Source of the DNA: an uncultured Actinomycetes bacterium
GTDB taxonomy: Bacteria; Actinomycetota; Actinomycetes; Nanopelagicales; Nanopelagicaceae
Assembly: GCA_903921405.1 (NCBI GenBank)
Contig: CAIXPV010000012.1
Coordinates: 1 to 11,485 of the forward strand
DNA: 11,485 bases
Direction of reading: 5' to 3'
Part shown: in pieces, positions 1-7,551 of the stretch
Position numbering within the stretch: the first letter of the stretch is position 1
How the letters are laid out: each line of letters opens with the position of its first letter
The notes under the pieces: generated by a model
The model's input: only the letters and a program-made list of their open reading frames with translations
What the model was told of the DNA's origin: nothing
Database searches by the model: none
Made by a program: the position numbers and the translations under genes

Positions 1-984
1 CACGACCATACGGGTGCGGTTATGCATCCAACCTTCTTGCACTAATTGGCGCATCGCTGCATCTACAAAGGGATAACCAGTCATTCCGGTTTTCCACGCT
101 TCAAATTTTTGATCTGGCTTGTTGTATCGCATATTGGCAAAGCGTGGTGCGTAATACGCAATCTCAGTGCCAGGGTTATTGAAAAGCACATCGGCATAAA
201 ACTCTCGCCACGCAATCTCTTTACGAAAAACATCGTGAGCTTTGCTTTCTCCGAGATCTGCTAACAATGTACGCGGATGAATTTCTCCCCACTTTAAATG
301 TGCGCCTAATTTGCTCGTGCCATCTATTCCAGGAATATTTCTTCCTTCATCATAAGAATCTAAGCCATTATCTTTAAAATACTTCCAACGTTTCAAAGCC
401 GCTTTTTCACCCGCTGCAGCAATCGATGTTCCATCTGGAACTTTCCAGTCAGGAAAATTTCTATCGCTCTGGGTTGGAACAACGCAGTTAATTTTCTTCG
501 GTGCAGCTGCTGGCTTGCGCCACCCATGAAGGCACCATGCACGATAAAATGGCGTGTACACCTTGTACGGCGTTGAATCACTTGGCTTTAGAACTCTGCC
601 TGGTGCAACTGCATATGGACTTCCGGTCTCAACGAGGGGTAACCCCGCCAAGGCAATACGCGCATCACGCGATGCTCCATACGGTTCGAACTCTTTAGAA
701 ATATGTACCGATGGTGCGTTGTAACGTTTAATCAAAGCCTGCAGAACTTCTACCTGATCTCCCACCATCACATGTAATGAGTTACCTAATGAATCATCCA
801 AAGCCCGAAGCGATGCTCCTAAATAAGCTAATCGCTTACTTCCGCTCTGACCAATTAAATTCTTATCCAGAATAAATACTGGAACTATTTCATCACTGCT
901 GGCGATGGCCTCTAACAGTGCTGGGTGATCAGTGATCCGCAGATCACGACGAAACCAGACAATGCTTCTTTTAGGCTCAGACAT
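1..984 (-). CDS. phrB: Deoxyribodipyrimidine photolyase (class I type), 3' end cut by window edge
   Basis: This reads as a light-driven DNA repair enzyme that splits cyclobutane pyrimidine dimers using FADH-. The frame is open from ATG at 984 to base 1 without a stop, giving 328 residues; class I photolyases are usually about 450-480, so the C-terminal part lies outside. Visible family marks are the N-terminal FRRDLR (11-16) of the antenna-binding Rossmann domain, EIAWREFY (256-263; E256 and W259 match the E. coli dimer-contacting Glu/Trp), TGYPFVDAAMRQL (302-314) and WMHNRTRM (319-326) of the FAD domain. W297 is a likely member of the electron-transfer tryptophan chain. The start is supported by the family N-terminus beginning only a few residues before the first beta strand. 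There is no clear Shine-Dalgarno, and only 17 bases separate it from the divergent esterase. A related cryptochrome cannot be fully excluded without the C-terminus, but the dimer-site residues favour photolyase. Confidence 0.93.
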   Translation of the reverse strand, partial: MSEPKRSIVWFRRDLRITDHPALLEAIASSDEIVPVFILDKNLIGQSGSKRLAYLGASLRALDDSLGNSLHVMVGDQVEVLQALIKRYNAPSVHISKEFEPYGASRDARIALAGLPLVETGSPYAVAPGRVLKPSDSTPYKVYTPFYRAWCLHGWRKPAAAPKKINCVVPTQSDRNFPDWKVPDGTSIAAAGEKAALKRWKYFKDNGLDSYDEGRNIPGIDGTSKLGAHLKWGEIHPRTLLADLGESKAHDVFRKEIAWREFYADVLFNNPGTEIAYYAPRFANMRYNKPDQKFEAWKTGMTGYPFVDAAMRQLVQEGWMHNRTRMVV

Positions 985-987
985 GGG

Positions 988-993
988 TAGATT
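988..993 (+). promoter_or_regulatory. Possible -10 element (TAGATT) for a leaderless esterase transcript
   Basis: TAGATT fits the TAnnnT pattern and ends 8 bases before the esterase ATG at 1002, so transcription would start at or within two bases of the start codon. No ribosome binding site is seen upstream of that ATG, which agrees with leaderless translation, common in Actinobacteria. No convincing -35 box is visible. The element sits in the 17-base gap shared with the divergent photolyase gene. On the opposite strand a CATAAT motif lies 14 bases upstream of the photolyase ATG. Confidence 0.3.
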
Positions 994-1001
994 TAACCAT
1001 T

Positions 1002-1811
1002 ATGAATGAGATTAAGCGCTTTCAAATCCGCGGGGTTCCGGGTGATGTTAAACGAGTCCAGTTCGGCTCTAGGACCGTTGATTATTGGCTGCCAAAGCAA
1101 TCAGCTACTCATCTGCTGATTGCTCACGATGGCCAAAATGTCTTTGATGGCAAAACGTCAACCCACCGGTATCAAACCTGGCAGATGGCGCAATCAGCAC
1201 TCAGAGTTAGTGAAGCATTGGGTATTAATCCGCCAGCGATAATTGGGGTCTGGCATAGTCAATCGAAAGAGAATCCCTGGGGGCGAGGAAAAGATCTTGT
1301 GCCTGCGCGATATTTTCGTGAGGGCCTTGAAGTACATAAGGATTTTGCAGATATTTTAATCGCTGATCAACTAGAGAGTGATCAATACTTAGCAACGATA
1401 TTCAATGAAATCGTCCCTGCTATTGCACCGAACATTGCCCCTACAAATACGGCGATGATCGGCTCTAGCATGGGTGGCTTGGCAACGCTCTATGCACTTG
1501 GAGAGAATCCAGAAAAATTCTTCACTGCTCTTGCCCTTTCACCACATTGGCCATTTGCTGGCAATGAATTAGTTGAGGAAACAATCTCATCACTGCCAGA
1601 GCCTGGGCAACATAAAATATGGATGAGCCATGGAACAAAGGGTTTAGATTCGGCTTACGCCCCGTTTCAAATTTACGCTGACAAACTCTTACGCACTCGC
1701 GGTTATCAGGGACATGACTTTGTTAGCAAGGTATACAACCGAAGTGGCCACAACGAACGATCCTGGGCTAAATACTTAGATCAACCTATGCGCTTTTGGC
1801 TGGCATCGTAA
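1002..1811 (+). CDS. Putative esterase, alpha/beta hydrolase (enterochelin esterase-like / esterase D family)
   Basis: The 269-residue protein has the serine hydrolase layout of the putative-esterase family. HDGQNVFD (42-49) is a family motif near the oxyanion strand. The nucleophile elbow is G-S-S-M-G (154-158) with S156 as nucleophile. D216 after HGTKG is a candidate acid and H250 in SGHNE the candidate histidine. There is no signal peptide or membrane segment, so it should act in the cytoplasm. The substrate cannot be read from sequence; the family includes enterochelin, S-formylglutathione and carbohydrate-ester hydrolases. The ATG at 1002 has no Shine-Dalgarno and is probably leaderless. 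The gene is divergent from the photolyase (17-base gap), and its last 26 bases overlap the end of the convergent amylase gene, so it is not part of the maltodextrin operon. Confidence 0.88.
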   Translation: MNEIKRFQIRGVPGDVKRVQFGSRTVDYWLPKQSATHLLIAHDGQNVFDGKTSTHRYQTWQMAQSALRVSEALGINPPAIIGVWHSQSKENPWGRGKDLVPARYFREGLEVHKDFADILIADQLESDQYLATIFNEIVPAIAPNIAPTNTAMIGSSMGGLATLYALGENPEKFFTALALSPHWPFAGNELVEETISSLPEPGQHKIWMSHGTKGLDSAYAPFQIYADKLLRTRGYQGHDFVSKVYNRSGHNERSWAKYLDQPMRFWLAS

Positions 1812-3741
1812 ATTTAATCGTTGGAAAAGTAAATTTTGATGCTTGAGAGTTAGTTGCAACTGCTTTGATTTCGATTTTCTTCTTCAGATAATCCAGCGGA
1901 TCAAGAAAAACACTGTACGGAGCGGTTGTATCTGTTCCCTGGGAAATCCATTTTGTTGAACCGGCTACTCGTGCAAAGAACTCGACGGACAATAAATCTG
2001 CCGACTTCACACCAGCTTTAACGTGATAAAAACCAGTCAAATCATCGGCTCGAATCGACAACTTTCCTACTGTGGTAGCAACAGCATCAATGGGGTTATT
2101 AGCCTTAAAAATCACGGTTGAAAGTGCGGGAACGGTAAAACTGAGCTTATTCGAAGCGGCAGTAACCTCTGACTGACCTAGCAATAACTGCCAACCACCG
2201 CTTGAGGTAGCCGATGTTATATCTACAACCTCATCGGTATCAGAGTTATTAAATGCCACCACATATTCACGATTCTCTTTAGCATCCTTCTTTGACACCA
2301 CGAAAATCGAGTTCTTTGAATAACGCTCTAGCATCACACCATTAGCTAAGCCAGGATTAGCTCGGCGCAGTTCAGAGATCTGTTTTAAGTAGGCTGCAAT
2401 TGGGCTTGTAGTTGTAGCTTGGAAAGCATCACCATTTCCAATTGGAGTGCCGCCAATTCTAGGCTCGGTCTTCCAGATATCTACTTGCGTGGCAAACATA
2501 TCCTGTCGTGCAAACTGATCTTTGCCCGTATTGGTTCCAGTCATTCCAACTTCGTCGCCGTAGTAAACAACGGGAATTCCCCGCGTGAAATACAACAAGG
2601 CATTAGCTAAGTTAGCTCGCGGTAACAGTTGGCTTGTTTTTTGGATTCGCTTATTCCCAATAATAAAGCCGACGCGGCCAACGTCGTGATTTCCTAAGAA
2701 GGTAACTAGGTTGCTGGCAGTTGATGTTGCGCTGGTGTAATAATCATCATTTTCAAATAGCATGGTGAGTGTCGGCCCATTTGAATACCCTGACGCAAAC
2801 TCTGTGGCACTTGCTTGAAAAGGAAAATCTAAAATTGTTTGAATCTTGTTCCGGCGCACGTACTCCATCAAGTTAAAAGGGCTGTAATCATAGACTTCGC
2901 CAAAAATTGTAAAATCTTTGATTCCTACGCTTGAAGCCGAGCTTTGAATTAATGGTGACCAATTCTTAAAGAAGTTATCGTCAACATGTCGTGCGGTATC
3001 AACTCTAAAACCAGATAGACCGTAATCCATCAGCCACCGTGAGTACACCTGTCCCCAACCCTGCCAGACCTGTGGTTTCTCGGTTGCTAGATCATCTAGG
3101 CCATAGAAATCACCTAGTTTGGTGCAGTTGCCCACGCCCCAGCAGCTGCCCATGTCGCCTACGTTGTGATAATTATTGAGATTGTTAAGCCAGGCTGGCT
3201 TCTTTAGATTCTTTGACTCAGCGGGGATGTAGGCCTCGTTACCGTGATATTTAATGACATCACCCGTGTGATTCGTAACGATGTCTAAGATGATTTTTAG
3301 ATTGAGTTTCTTCGCACAAGCAGCAAAATTGGCCATGTCTGCATTGGTTCCAAGGTGCGGATCAACATTGAGGAAATCAACACCCCAATAGCCGTGATAC
3401 CCGGAGCCTGCGCTAATCGCCTCTTGTTGGGTAACAACCGGAGTTAACCAGACTGCCGTGAACCCCAGTGACTTAATGCGAGCCAAGCCGTCATCACCAG
3501 GAAGACATGTACCCGTAAGTCCTTTGAGATCCCCACCATGGTTAAAGGCAGTTAATGTTTCGTTAAAGCCACCAATATTATTATTGCTTTTATCGCCATC
3601 TTTGTACCGATCAGGCATTACAAAATAGATAATGTCTTTACTTAAACCGACTTTTGTCGACGCAGGAGTAGAAGCAAAAGATAACGTCGAGACAGACAAA
3701 AGTGCACAAATAAATAGTGCAACAGCGCCCTTGCGCTTCAC
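1786..3741 (-). CDS. Secreted GH13 alpha-amylase family glycoside hydrolase
   Basis: The 651-residue enzyme should hydrolyse alpha-1,4-glucans outside the cell, feeding the transporter encoded just upstream. An N-terminal signal peptide is visible: a KRK charged start, a hydrophobic core, and probable cleavage near SFASTPAS (21-28). The four GH13 regions are present: DIVTNH (153-158), GFRVDTARH (244-252, nucleophile D248), FGEVYD (280-285, acid/base E282) and FLGNHD (348-353, D353). DIIYFVMPDRY (36-46) at the barrel entry resembles secreted amylases and cyclodextrin glucanotransferases. A beta-rich domain C spans about 465-547, followed by about 100 residues (553-648) of an extra beta-type module I cannot assign. 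No cell-wall sorting motif is seen. GTG at 3741 has AAAGGG 6 bases upstream and starts 2 bases after the malG stop. Exact product specificity (amylase, maltogenic amylase, glucanotransferase) is not decidable here. Confidence 0.93.
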   Translation of the reverse strand: MKRKGAVALFICALLSVSTLSFASTPASTKVGLSKDIIYFVMPDRYKDGDKSNNNIGGFNETLTAFNHGGDLKGLTGTCLPGDDGLARIKSLGFTAVWLTPVVTQQEAISAGSGYHGYWGVDFLNVDPHLGTNADMANFAACAKKLNLKIILDIVTNHTGDVIKYHGNEAYIPAESKNLKKPAWLNNLNNYHNVGDMGSCWGVGNCTKLGDFYGLDDLATEKPQVWQGWGQVYSRWLMDYGLSGFRVDTARHVDDNFFKNWSPLIQSSASSVGIKDFTIFGEVYDYSPFNLMEYVRRNKIQTILDFPFQASATEFASGYSNGPTLTMLFENDDYYTSATSTASNLVTFLGNHDVGRVGFIIGNKRIQKTSQLLPRANLANALLYFTRGIPVVYYGDEVGMTGTNTGKDQFARQDMFATQVDIWKTEPRIGGTPIGNGDAFQATTTSPIAAYLKQISELRRANPGLANGVMLERYSKNSIFVVSKKDAKENREYVVAFNNSDTDEVVDITSATSSGGWQLLLGQSEVTAASNKLSFTVPALSTVIFKANNPIDAVATTVGKLSIRADDLTGFYHVKAGVKSADLLSVEFFARVAGSTKWISQGTDTTAPYSVFLDPLDYLKKKIEIKAVATNSQASKFTFPTIKFTMPAKSA

Positions 3742-3743
3742 TG

Positions 3744-4595
3744 TTATCCCTTTACGGATCCGGCAGTAAGCCCGTTCACGATGTACTTTTGAAGAGACAA
3801 GAATATGATCACAATTGGAATTGAAGCCAGAATTGATCCGGCGGCAAAAGCTCCCCAGTTGGACGCATATTGTCCACCGATAAACTGTTGTAAACCAACA
3901 GCCACGGTACGACCTTGCATCTCAACTAAGAATAATCGCGCAACAATAAACTCATTAAATGTTCCAATGAAGCTGAGCAAGCAAACAACGGCAAGCACTG
4001 GCGTTGCAAGCGGAATAAAAATTAACCAGTAGGTCTGAACCGGGCTTGCGCCATCGATTTTGGCCGCTTCATCAAGCTCTGCAGGAATTGAATCGACGAA
4101 GCCTTTGAGTAGCCAGATATTCACGCCCATTGAGCCGCCCAGATAGACGAGAATCAACCCCGCTTGGCTACCTAGACCAATACTTGGGGCAAACGAGTAC
4201 ACGCGCTCCATGATGACGTAGACCGCTGAAAGTGCCAGAACAGCTGGAAACATCTGAACAAGAAGAAGTAACTGAATGCCAAATTTCTTGCCTTTGAACT
4301 TGAGGCGACTAAATGCAAAAGCGGAGGCGGCGCCGACAACTACTGAACTGATCGCCACTACCGATGAAATAATTAGGGAGTTCTTCACCCATGACAAAAA
4401 TGGAATCTTGGGCGACGAAAAGAGCATCTTGTAGTTGTCCCATGAGAGTTCTTTTGGCACAAATGAATCTAGCTGGAGACTTCCACTTGACTTAAATGAT
4501 GAAAGAACCACAAGGTATAGAGGAAATAGGGAAAAGATACACATGAAGGTTGCGAATGCGTGACGCCATAAATTTTCTCTCAGCCACTTACTCAT
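3744..4595 (-). CDS. malG: Maltodextrin ABC transporter permease, MalG type
   Basis: This is one of the two inner permease subunits of a carbohydrate-uptake (CUT1) ABC importer for maltose or maltodextrins. The 283-residue length is close to E. coli MalG (296). About six membrane helices are visible, roughly 13-33, 74-95, 108-130, 144-166, 196-216 and 249-268. The EAA loop that docks on the ATPase is EAAKIDGASPVQTYW (176-190), followed by IFIPLATP. The C-terminus GLTAGSVKG (275-283) closely matches the E. coli MalG tail, which inserts towards the sugar site, supporting the maltose assignment. ATG at 4595 overlaps the malF stop in an ATGA, with GGAGA 7 bases upstream, so translation is probably coupled. 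It is followed 2 bases later by the amylase gene in the same operon. Confidence 0.94.
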   Translation of the reverse strand: MSKWLRENLWRHAFATFMCIFSLFPLYLVVLSSFKSSGSLQLDSFVPKELSWDNYKMLFSSPKIPFLSWVKNSLIISSVVAISSVVVGAASAFAFSRLKFKGKKFGIQLLLLVQMFPAVLALSAVYVIMERVYSFAPSIGLGSQAGLILVYLGGSMGVNIWLLKGFVDSIPAELDEAAKIDGASPVQTYWLIFIPLATPVLAVVCLLSFIGTFNEFIVARLFLVEMQGRTVAVGLQQFIGGQYASNWGAFAAGSILASIPIVIIFLSLQKYIVNGLTAGSVKG

Positions 4596-6130
4596 CCGAA
4601 AGTCTCCATAACTTTAGATTTCTTCAATCCGTAGAAGGAAATTGAGGCTACAAGTAAGAAAATAATGACTGAGATTGCACTGGCCAAACCAAAGTCATTC
4701 ATACCTCTGCCAAATGCGATTTGATATGTGTAGCTAATCAAAATATCGGTAGCACCTGCAACTTCGCCATCTAAGCTATTTCTCGGTCCACCACCCGTCA
4801 ACAAATAAATCAAGTTGAAGTTATTAAAATTGTAGGCAAATGATGCAATCAGCAGCGGTGACAAAATCTGTAAAAGCAGCGGCAAAGTAATTCTCCTAAA
4901 TATCTGACGTGGATTTGCGCCATCAATAGCTGCAGCCTCCAAGAGTTCTGATGGAATCGCTTGAAGGGATCCGGAACAGATCAGATAGAAGTATGGGAAA
5001 CCGAGCCAAAGATTTACTAATAAAACCGCGGCGCGTGCAAATGTTGCACTAGAAAACCAAGCAATATGAGTGTGCAAAATATTATTAATCGCACCAAACT
5101 CTGAATCAAACATTCCACCCCAGATCAAAATACTCATGATGCTTGGCATGGCATATGGCAAAATCAAGATAGAGCGATAAATGCGACGTCCCCGCATTTT
5201 TCTATTAAGCGCTAACGCTAGTAAAAGTCCAAACGAGAAGGTGCTTAATACAGTCAGTGCGGAAAAGACCACAGTCCAGATAAATACCTTGATAAGCGGC
5301 GTACGGAAACGGGTATCAGTCACTAATTTTGTGTAATTCTCAAACCAGATAGGTGCTCGCCAACCCGGAGTTAATACCGTCTCGGGTGAGCCCTCAAGTG
5401 CAAAGTTACCTTTGCCATTATTAATGTACGTCTCGCCTGTAATGATGTTCTTCATTGTGTCGGTCTTCGCGTCATAAGCAATTTTCTGTCGAAAGACCGC
5501 ACCGACCCCTTGACCTTCAATCTTTACGTAGTAACCATCCTGGTACTTATATCGAATCTTCGAATAAGCATCGTTGGCCGCTAATTCATTGTCAGAGATT
5601 GCCGTGAAACCAGGAGCAGTAGTTGCAACACCATATTCATTAATTATTAGCTTAGATGCATCGACGTCAGTAATTTTATCTTGAGTAGAGATAAAGAATC
5701 GTTGATTTGCAATGTCTGAGACCAAGACTGCATAGTCTCCATTTGAGTCTTTACCTGCAACTAAATCGAAGGTTGTTTGGTTAGCATCGGACTCAACGCC
5801 AAGGATTAACACTTGTTCAATTGATGCTGGCTTAGAAATGTAGTTACCTGTTTGATAGTTGAAAACAGACATTATTACTGTAAAAACTATCGGTGCGATC
5901 ACGAAAGCAATAAAGAAAAGAATTCCAGGAACAAAGAACTTAAGTGGGATTGAAAACTTTGTGAAATAAGTAAAATTCAATGCGACAATTGCAAAGACTA
6001 AGAAGGCTCCAATTGCGCTTTCACCCGAGGCAAAAGCACTCTGGGCTAATAAACTTAAGATCGCGGTAGTTATCGCGAGGATTGCTATCTTGATCGCTGT
6101 TGCAAACTTACCTCTAAAGATACTGCTCAC
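4592..6130 (-). CDS. malF: Maltodextrin ABC transporter permease, MalF type with large extracytoplasmic insert
   Basis: This is the partner permease of MalG. The 512-residue protein has three N-terminal membrane helices (about 12-32, 38-56, 62-90). An extracytoplasmic region of about 185 residues (91-275) follows, then about five helices (277-309, 318-340, 366-386, 418-440, 480-502). The EAA loop EAAAIDGANPRQIFRRI (398-414) contacts the ATPase. The overall plan resembles E. coli MalF (514 residues), whose periplasmic P2 loop binds MalE; many Gram-positive MalF homologues I know of are much shorter. The insert sequence itself does not look like a domain I recognise. GTG at 6130 is preceded by AAGGAAG about 11 bases upstream, a slightly long spacing. 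The gene overlaps malG by 4 bases and follows malE after a structured 127-base gap. Confidence 0.92.
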   Translation of the reverse strand: MSSIFRGKFATAIKIAILAITTAILSLLAQSAFASGESAIGAFLVFAIVALNFTYFTKFSIPLKFFVPGILFFIAFVIAPIVFTVIMSVFNYQTGNYISKPASIEQVLILGVESDANQTTFDLVAGKDSNGDYAVLVSDIANQRFFISTQDKITDVDASKLIINEYGVATTAPGFTAISDNELAANDAYSKIRYKYQDGYYVKIEGQGVGAVFRQKIAYDAKTDTMKNIITGETYINNGKGNFALEGSPETVLTPGWRAPIWFENYTKLVTDTRFRTPLIKVFIWTVVFSALTVLSTFSFGLLLALALNRKMRGRRIYRSILILPYAMPSIMSILIWGGMFDSEFGAINNILHTHIAWFSSATFARAAVLLVNLWLGFPYFYLICSGSLQAIPSELLEAAAIDGANPRQIFRRITLPLLLQILSPLLIASFAYNFNNFNLIYLLTGGGPRNSLDGEVAGATDILISYTYQIAFGRGMNDFGLASAISVIIFLLVASISFYGLKKSKVMETFG

Positions 6131-6173
6131 TGTCGTACCGCTTCCTTATTAATTCTGCAGATTGAGAAAGTAG

Positions 6174-6206
6174 TAGCGTGGGCGGGAATGAATCCCGCCC
6201 ACGCTA
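6174..6206 (-). terminator. Strong stem-loop between malE and malF (attenuation or mRNA stabilisation)
   Basis: A perfect 14-bp GC-rich inverted repeat has arms at 6174-6187 and 6193-6206 and a 5-base loop (6188-6192). In the transcribed minus strand it is followed by CTACTTTCTC, pyrimidine-rich but not a true U-run. Because malF, malG and the amylase follow on the same strand, it more likely causes partial termination or protects the upstream malE message from 3' exonucleases. Either would make the binding protein more abundant than the permeases, as is usual for such operons. Read-through to malF is expected. Confidence 0.6.
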
Positions 6207-6220
6207 TTGAACTTTTAGGC

Positions 6221-6242
6221 CATGAAAGTTTTAGCTCTCATG
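6221..6242 (-). repeat. Second stem-loop in the malE-malF gap
   Basis: Arms CATGAGAG and CTTTCATG (read on the minus strand) pair over 8 positions with one G-U wobble and a 6-base loop. It lies between the malE stop codon and the strong 14-bp stem-loop. It is weaker than its neighbour and could be incidental, but its position fits a folded malE 3' region. Confidence 0.35.
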
Positions 6243-6246
6243 CTCC

Positions 6247-6259
6247 AAGAGAAACTCTT
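6247..6259 (-). repeat. Small stem-loop at the malE stop codon
   Basis: AAGAG-TTT-CTCTT on the minus strand forms a 5-bp stem with a 3-base loop; its 5' arm shares its first two bases with the TAA stop codon (6258-6260). It is the first of three consecutive stem-loops in the malE-malF gap. Alone it would carry little weight. Confidence 0.25.
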
Positions 6260-7517
6260 AGAGATCTGCCTTTCCAGCTGCGACGTTAGCCTTCCAGATT
6301 GCAGCAAGCTTCTTAGCTTCTACAAGTGGATTCTTTCCGTCAACTAGAACTGCAGTCCAATATGCTGGAGCTGAATCCCAGTAGCTTGCGCCACCCTTAT
6401 TGGTGTTCAAGAAAGCACCAATCTGTGGGATTGAAGAGAGGCTTGCTGCCGCTCCCATAGCCTTCTGGCCACCGAGTACGAGCTGGCTCTTCTGAGCGCC
6501 CTTCTCGGCTGGTGGACGTCCTTCTTCAGCCTGGTATGCAACCTGGCCCTTAGTTGAAGCGAAGAAGCTTGTAAGAAGTGACTTAGCTGAAACTGATACT
6601 CCGTGTGTTTCTGCATATGAAGTAAGGAATGCACCGCTAACAGATCCAAACATCTTGCCGTATGTGCCGGCCTTTACGCCTGGAACAGGCATGATGTTCA
6701 TCTCAAAGCCAGCTTCTGCGAATGTACGCCAGTGCCAGTTACCAATAATTGCAAATGGAACCTTGCCAGCTAGGAAGTTATCCTGGCAACCAGTGTCAGT
6801 TGCTGGCCAGAAGCCATTGCTCTTACCCTTTTTGTCAAGAAGTAATGTGCTTACATTCTTAGCAAATACTGTTGGATCAAAGCTCTTATTGTAGTTAACA
6901 GTTCCATCAGAGTTCATCATGTATGGCTCTGCACCAAGTGCTGAGAATCCTGAAAGAGCGCCCCATGACATTCCGCCACCAGCAACACAAAGACCAGCCT
7001 TAAGGCCCTTCTTTGTCTTGTTAGCTAAATAGTAGTTAACCATTTCACCGTAAGTCTTTGGTGCTGTCTTTACTAGCTTTGTGTTGAAAACCATTCCAAC
7101 GTTGTTGACATCTACAGGTACGCCGTAAAGATTTCCGCCGTATGAGAGATCAAAGAACTGGCTTGGAGTGAACTGTGCCTTTTGTGCAGCAGTTAGAACT
7201 ACAGGAGCAAGCTTTCCGCTCTTAGCTAACGCTGGAACCCAGTCGTTACCTGCAACGAAAATATCTGGACCAGTTGTGCCAGATGCGTTATCTAATGCAG
7301 CTTTTAGTGCATCGTAGCTCGAGAAAGAAACAACCTTGATTGTGCTTCCTGGAACCCAGTCGCCCTTCTTTGCAAAAACTTTTGTTAGGTTTGGTCCGCG
7401 TGTTTCATCCGCCCAAACTAGAATCTCATTTGCAGCTTGTGCAGGGACGATGGTCAAGCTGGCAGCAAATGACACTGTGGCAGCAAGAGCAAGACCCTTA
7501 AGTAGTCTGTTCTTCAC
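6258..7517 (-). CDS. malE: Maltose/maltodextrin-binding protein of the ABC importer (MalE type)
   Basis: This is the extracellular solute-binding protein that captures maltodextrins for MalFG. It has 419 residues with a signal peptide whose hydrophobic core is about 7-25 and a probable cleavage after VPAQA (24-28). Similarities to E. coli MalE include GPDIFVAGNDW (83-93), GNWHWRTF (259-266, aromatic residues typical of sugar contacts) and SSIPQIGAF (361-369). There is no cysteine at the signal cleavage site, so it is not a lipoprotein, unusual for a monoderm. The only two cysteines are C177 and C244, which could form a disulfide. GTG at 7517 is preceded by AAAGGAG (7526-7532) at 8 bases, a strong ribosome site. 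It is the first gene of the operon; the promoter should lie in 7518-7692. No ATPase gene or regulator adjoins it. Confidence 0.92.
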   Translation of the reverse strand: MKNRLLKGLALAATVSFAASLTIVPAQAANEILVWADETRGPNLTKVFAKKGDWVPGSTIKVVSFSSYDALKAALDNASGTTGPDIFVAGNDWVPALAKSGKLAPVVLTAAQKAQFTPSQFFDLSYGGNLYGVPVDVNNVGMVFNTKLVKTAPKTYGEMVNYYLANKTKKGLKAGLCVAGGGMSWGALSGFSALGAEPYMMNSDGTVNYNKSFDPTVFAKNVSTLLLDKKGKSNGFWPATDTGCQDNFLAGKVPFAIIGNWHWRTFAEAGFEMNIMPVPGVKAGTYGKMFGSVSGAFLTSYAETHGVSVSAKSLLTSFFASTKGQVAYQAEEGRPPAEKGAQKSQLVLGGQKAMGAAASLSSIPQIGAFLNTNKGGASYWDSAPAYWTAVLVDGKNPLVEAKKLAAIWKANVAAGKADL

Positions 7518-7551
7518 TAAGTAATCTCCTTTAAGATTTGAAAACCTCTTC

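Noticed and set aside
3700..3741. Cysteine 12 in the amylase signal peptide as a lipobox
   Set aside because: It lies inside the hydrophobic core, the residue before it is Ile instead of Gly/Ala/Ser, and a normal type I cleavage region follows.
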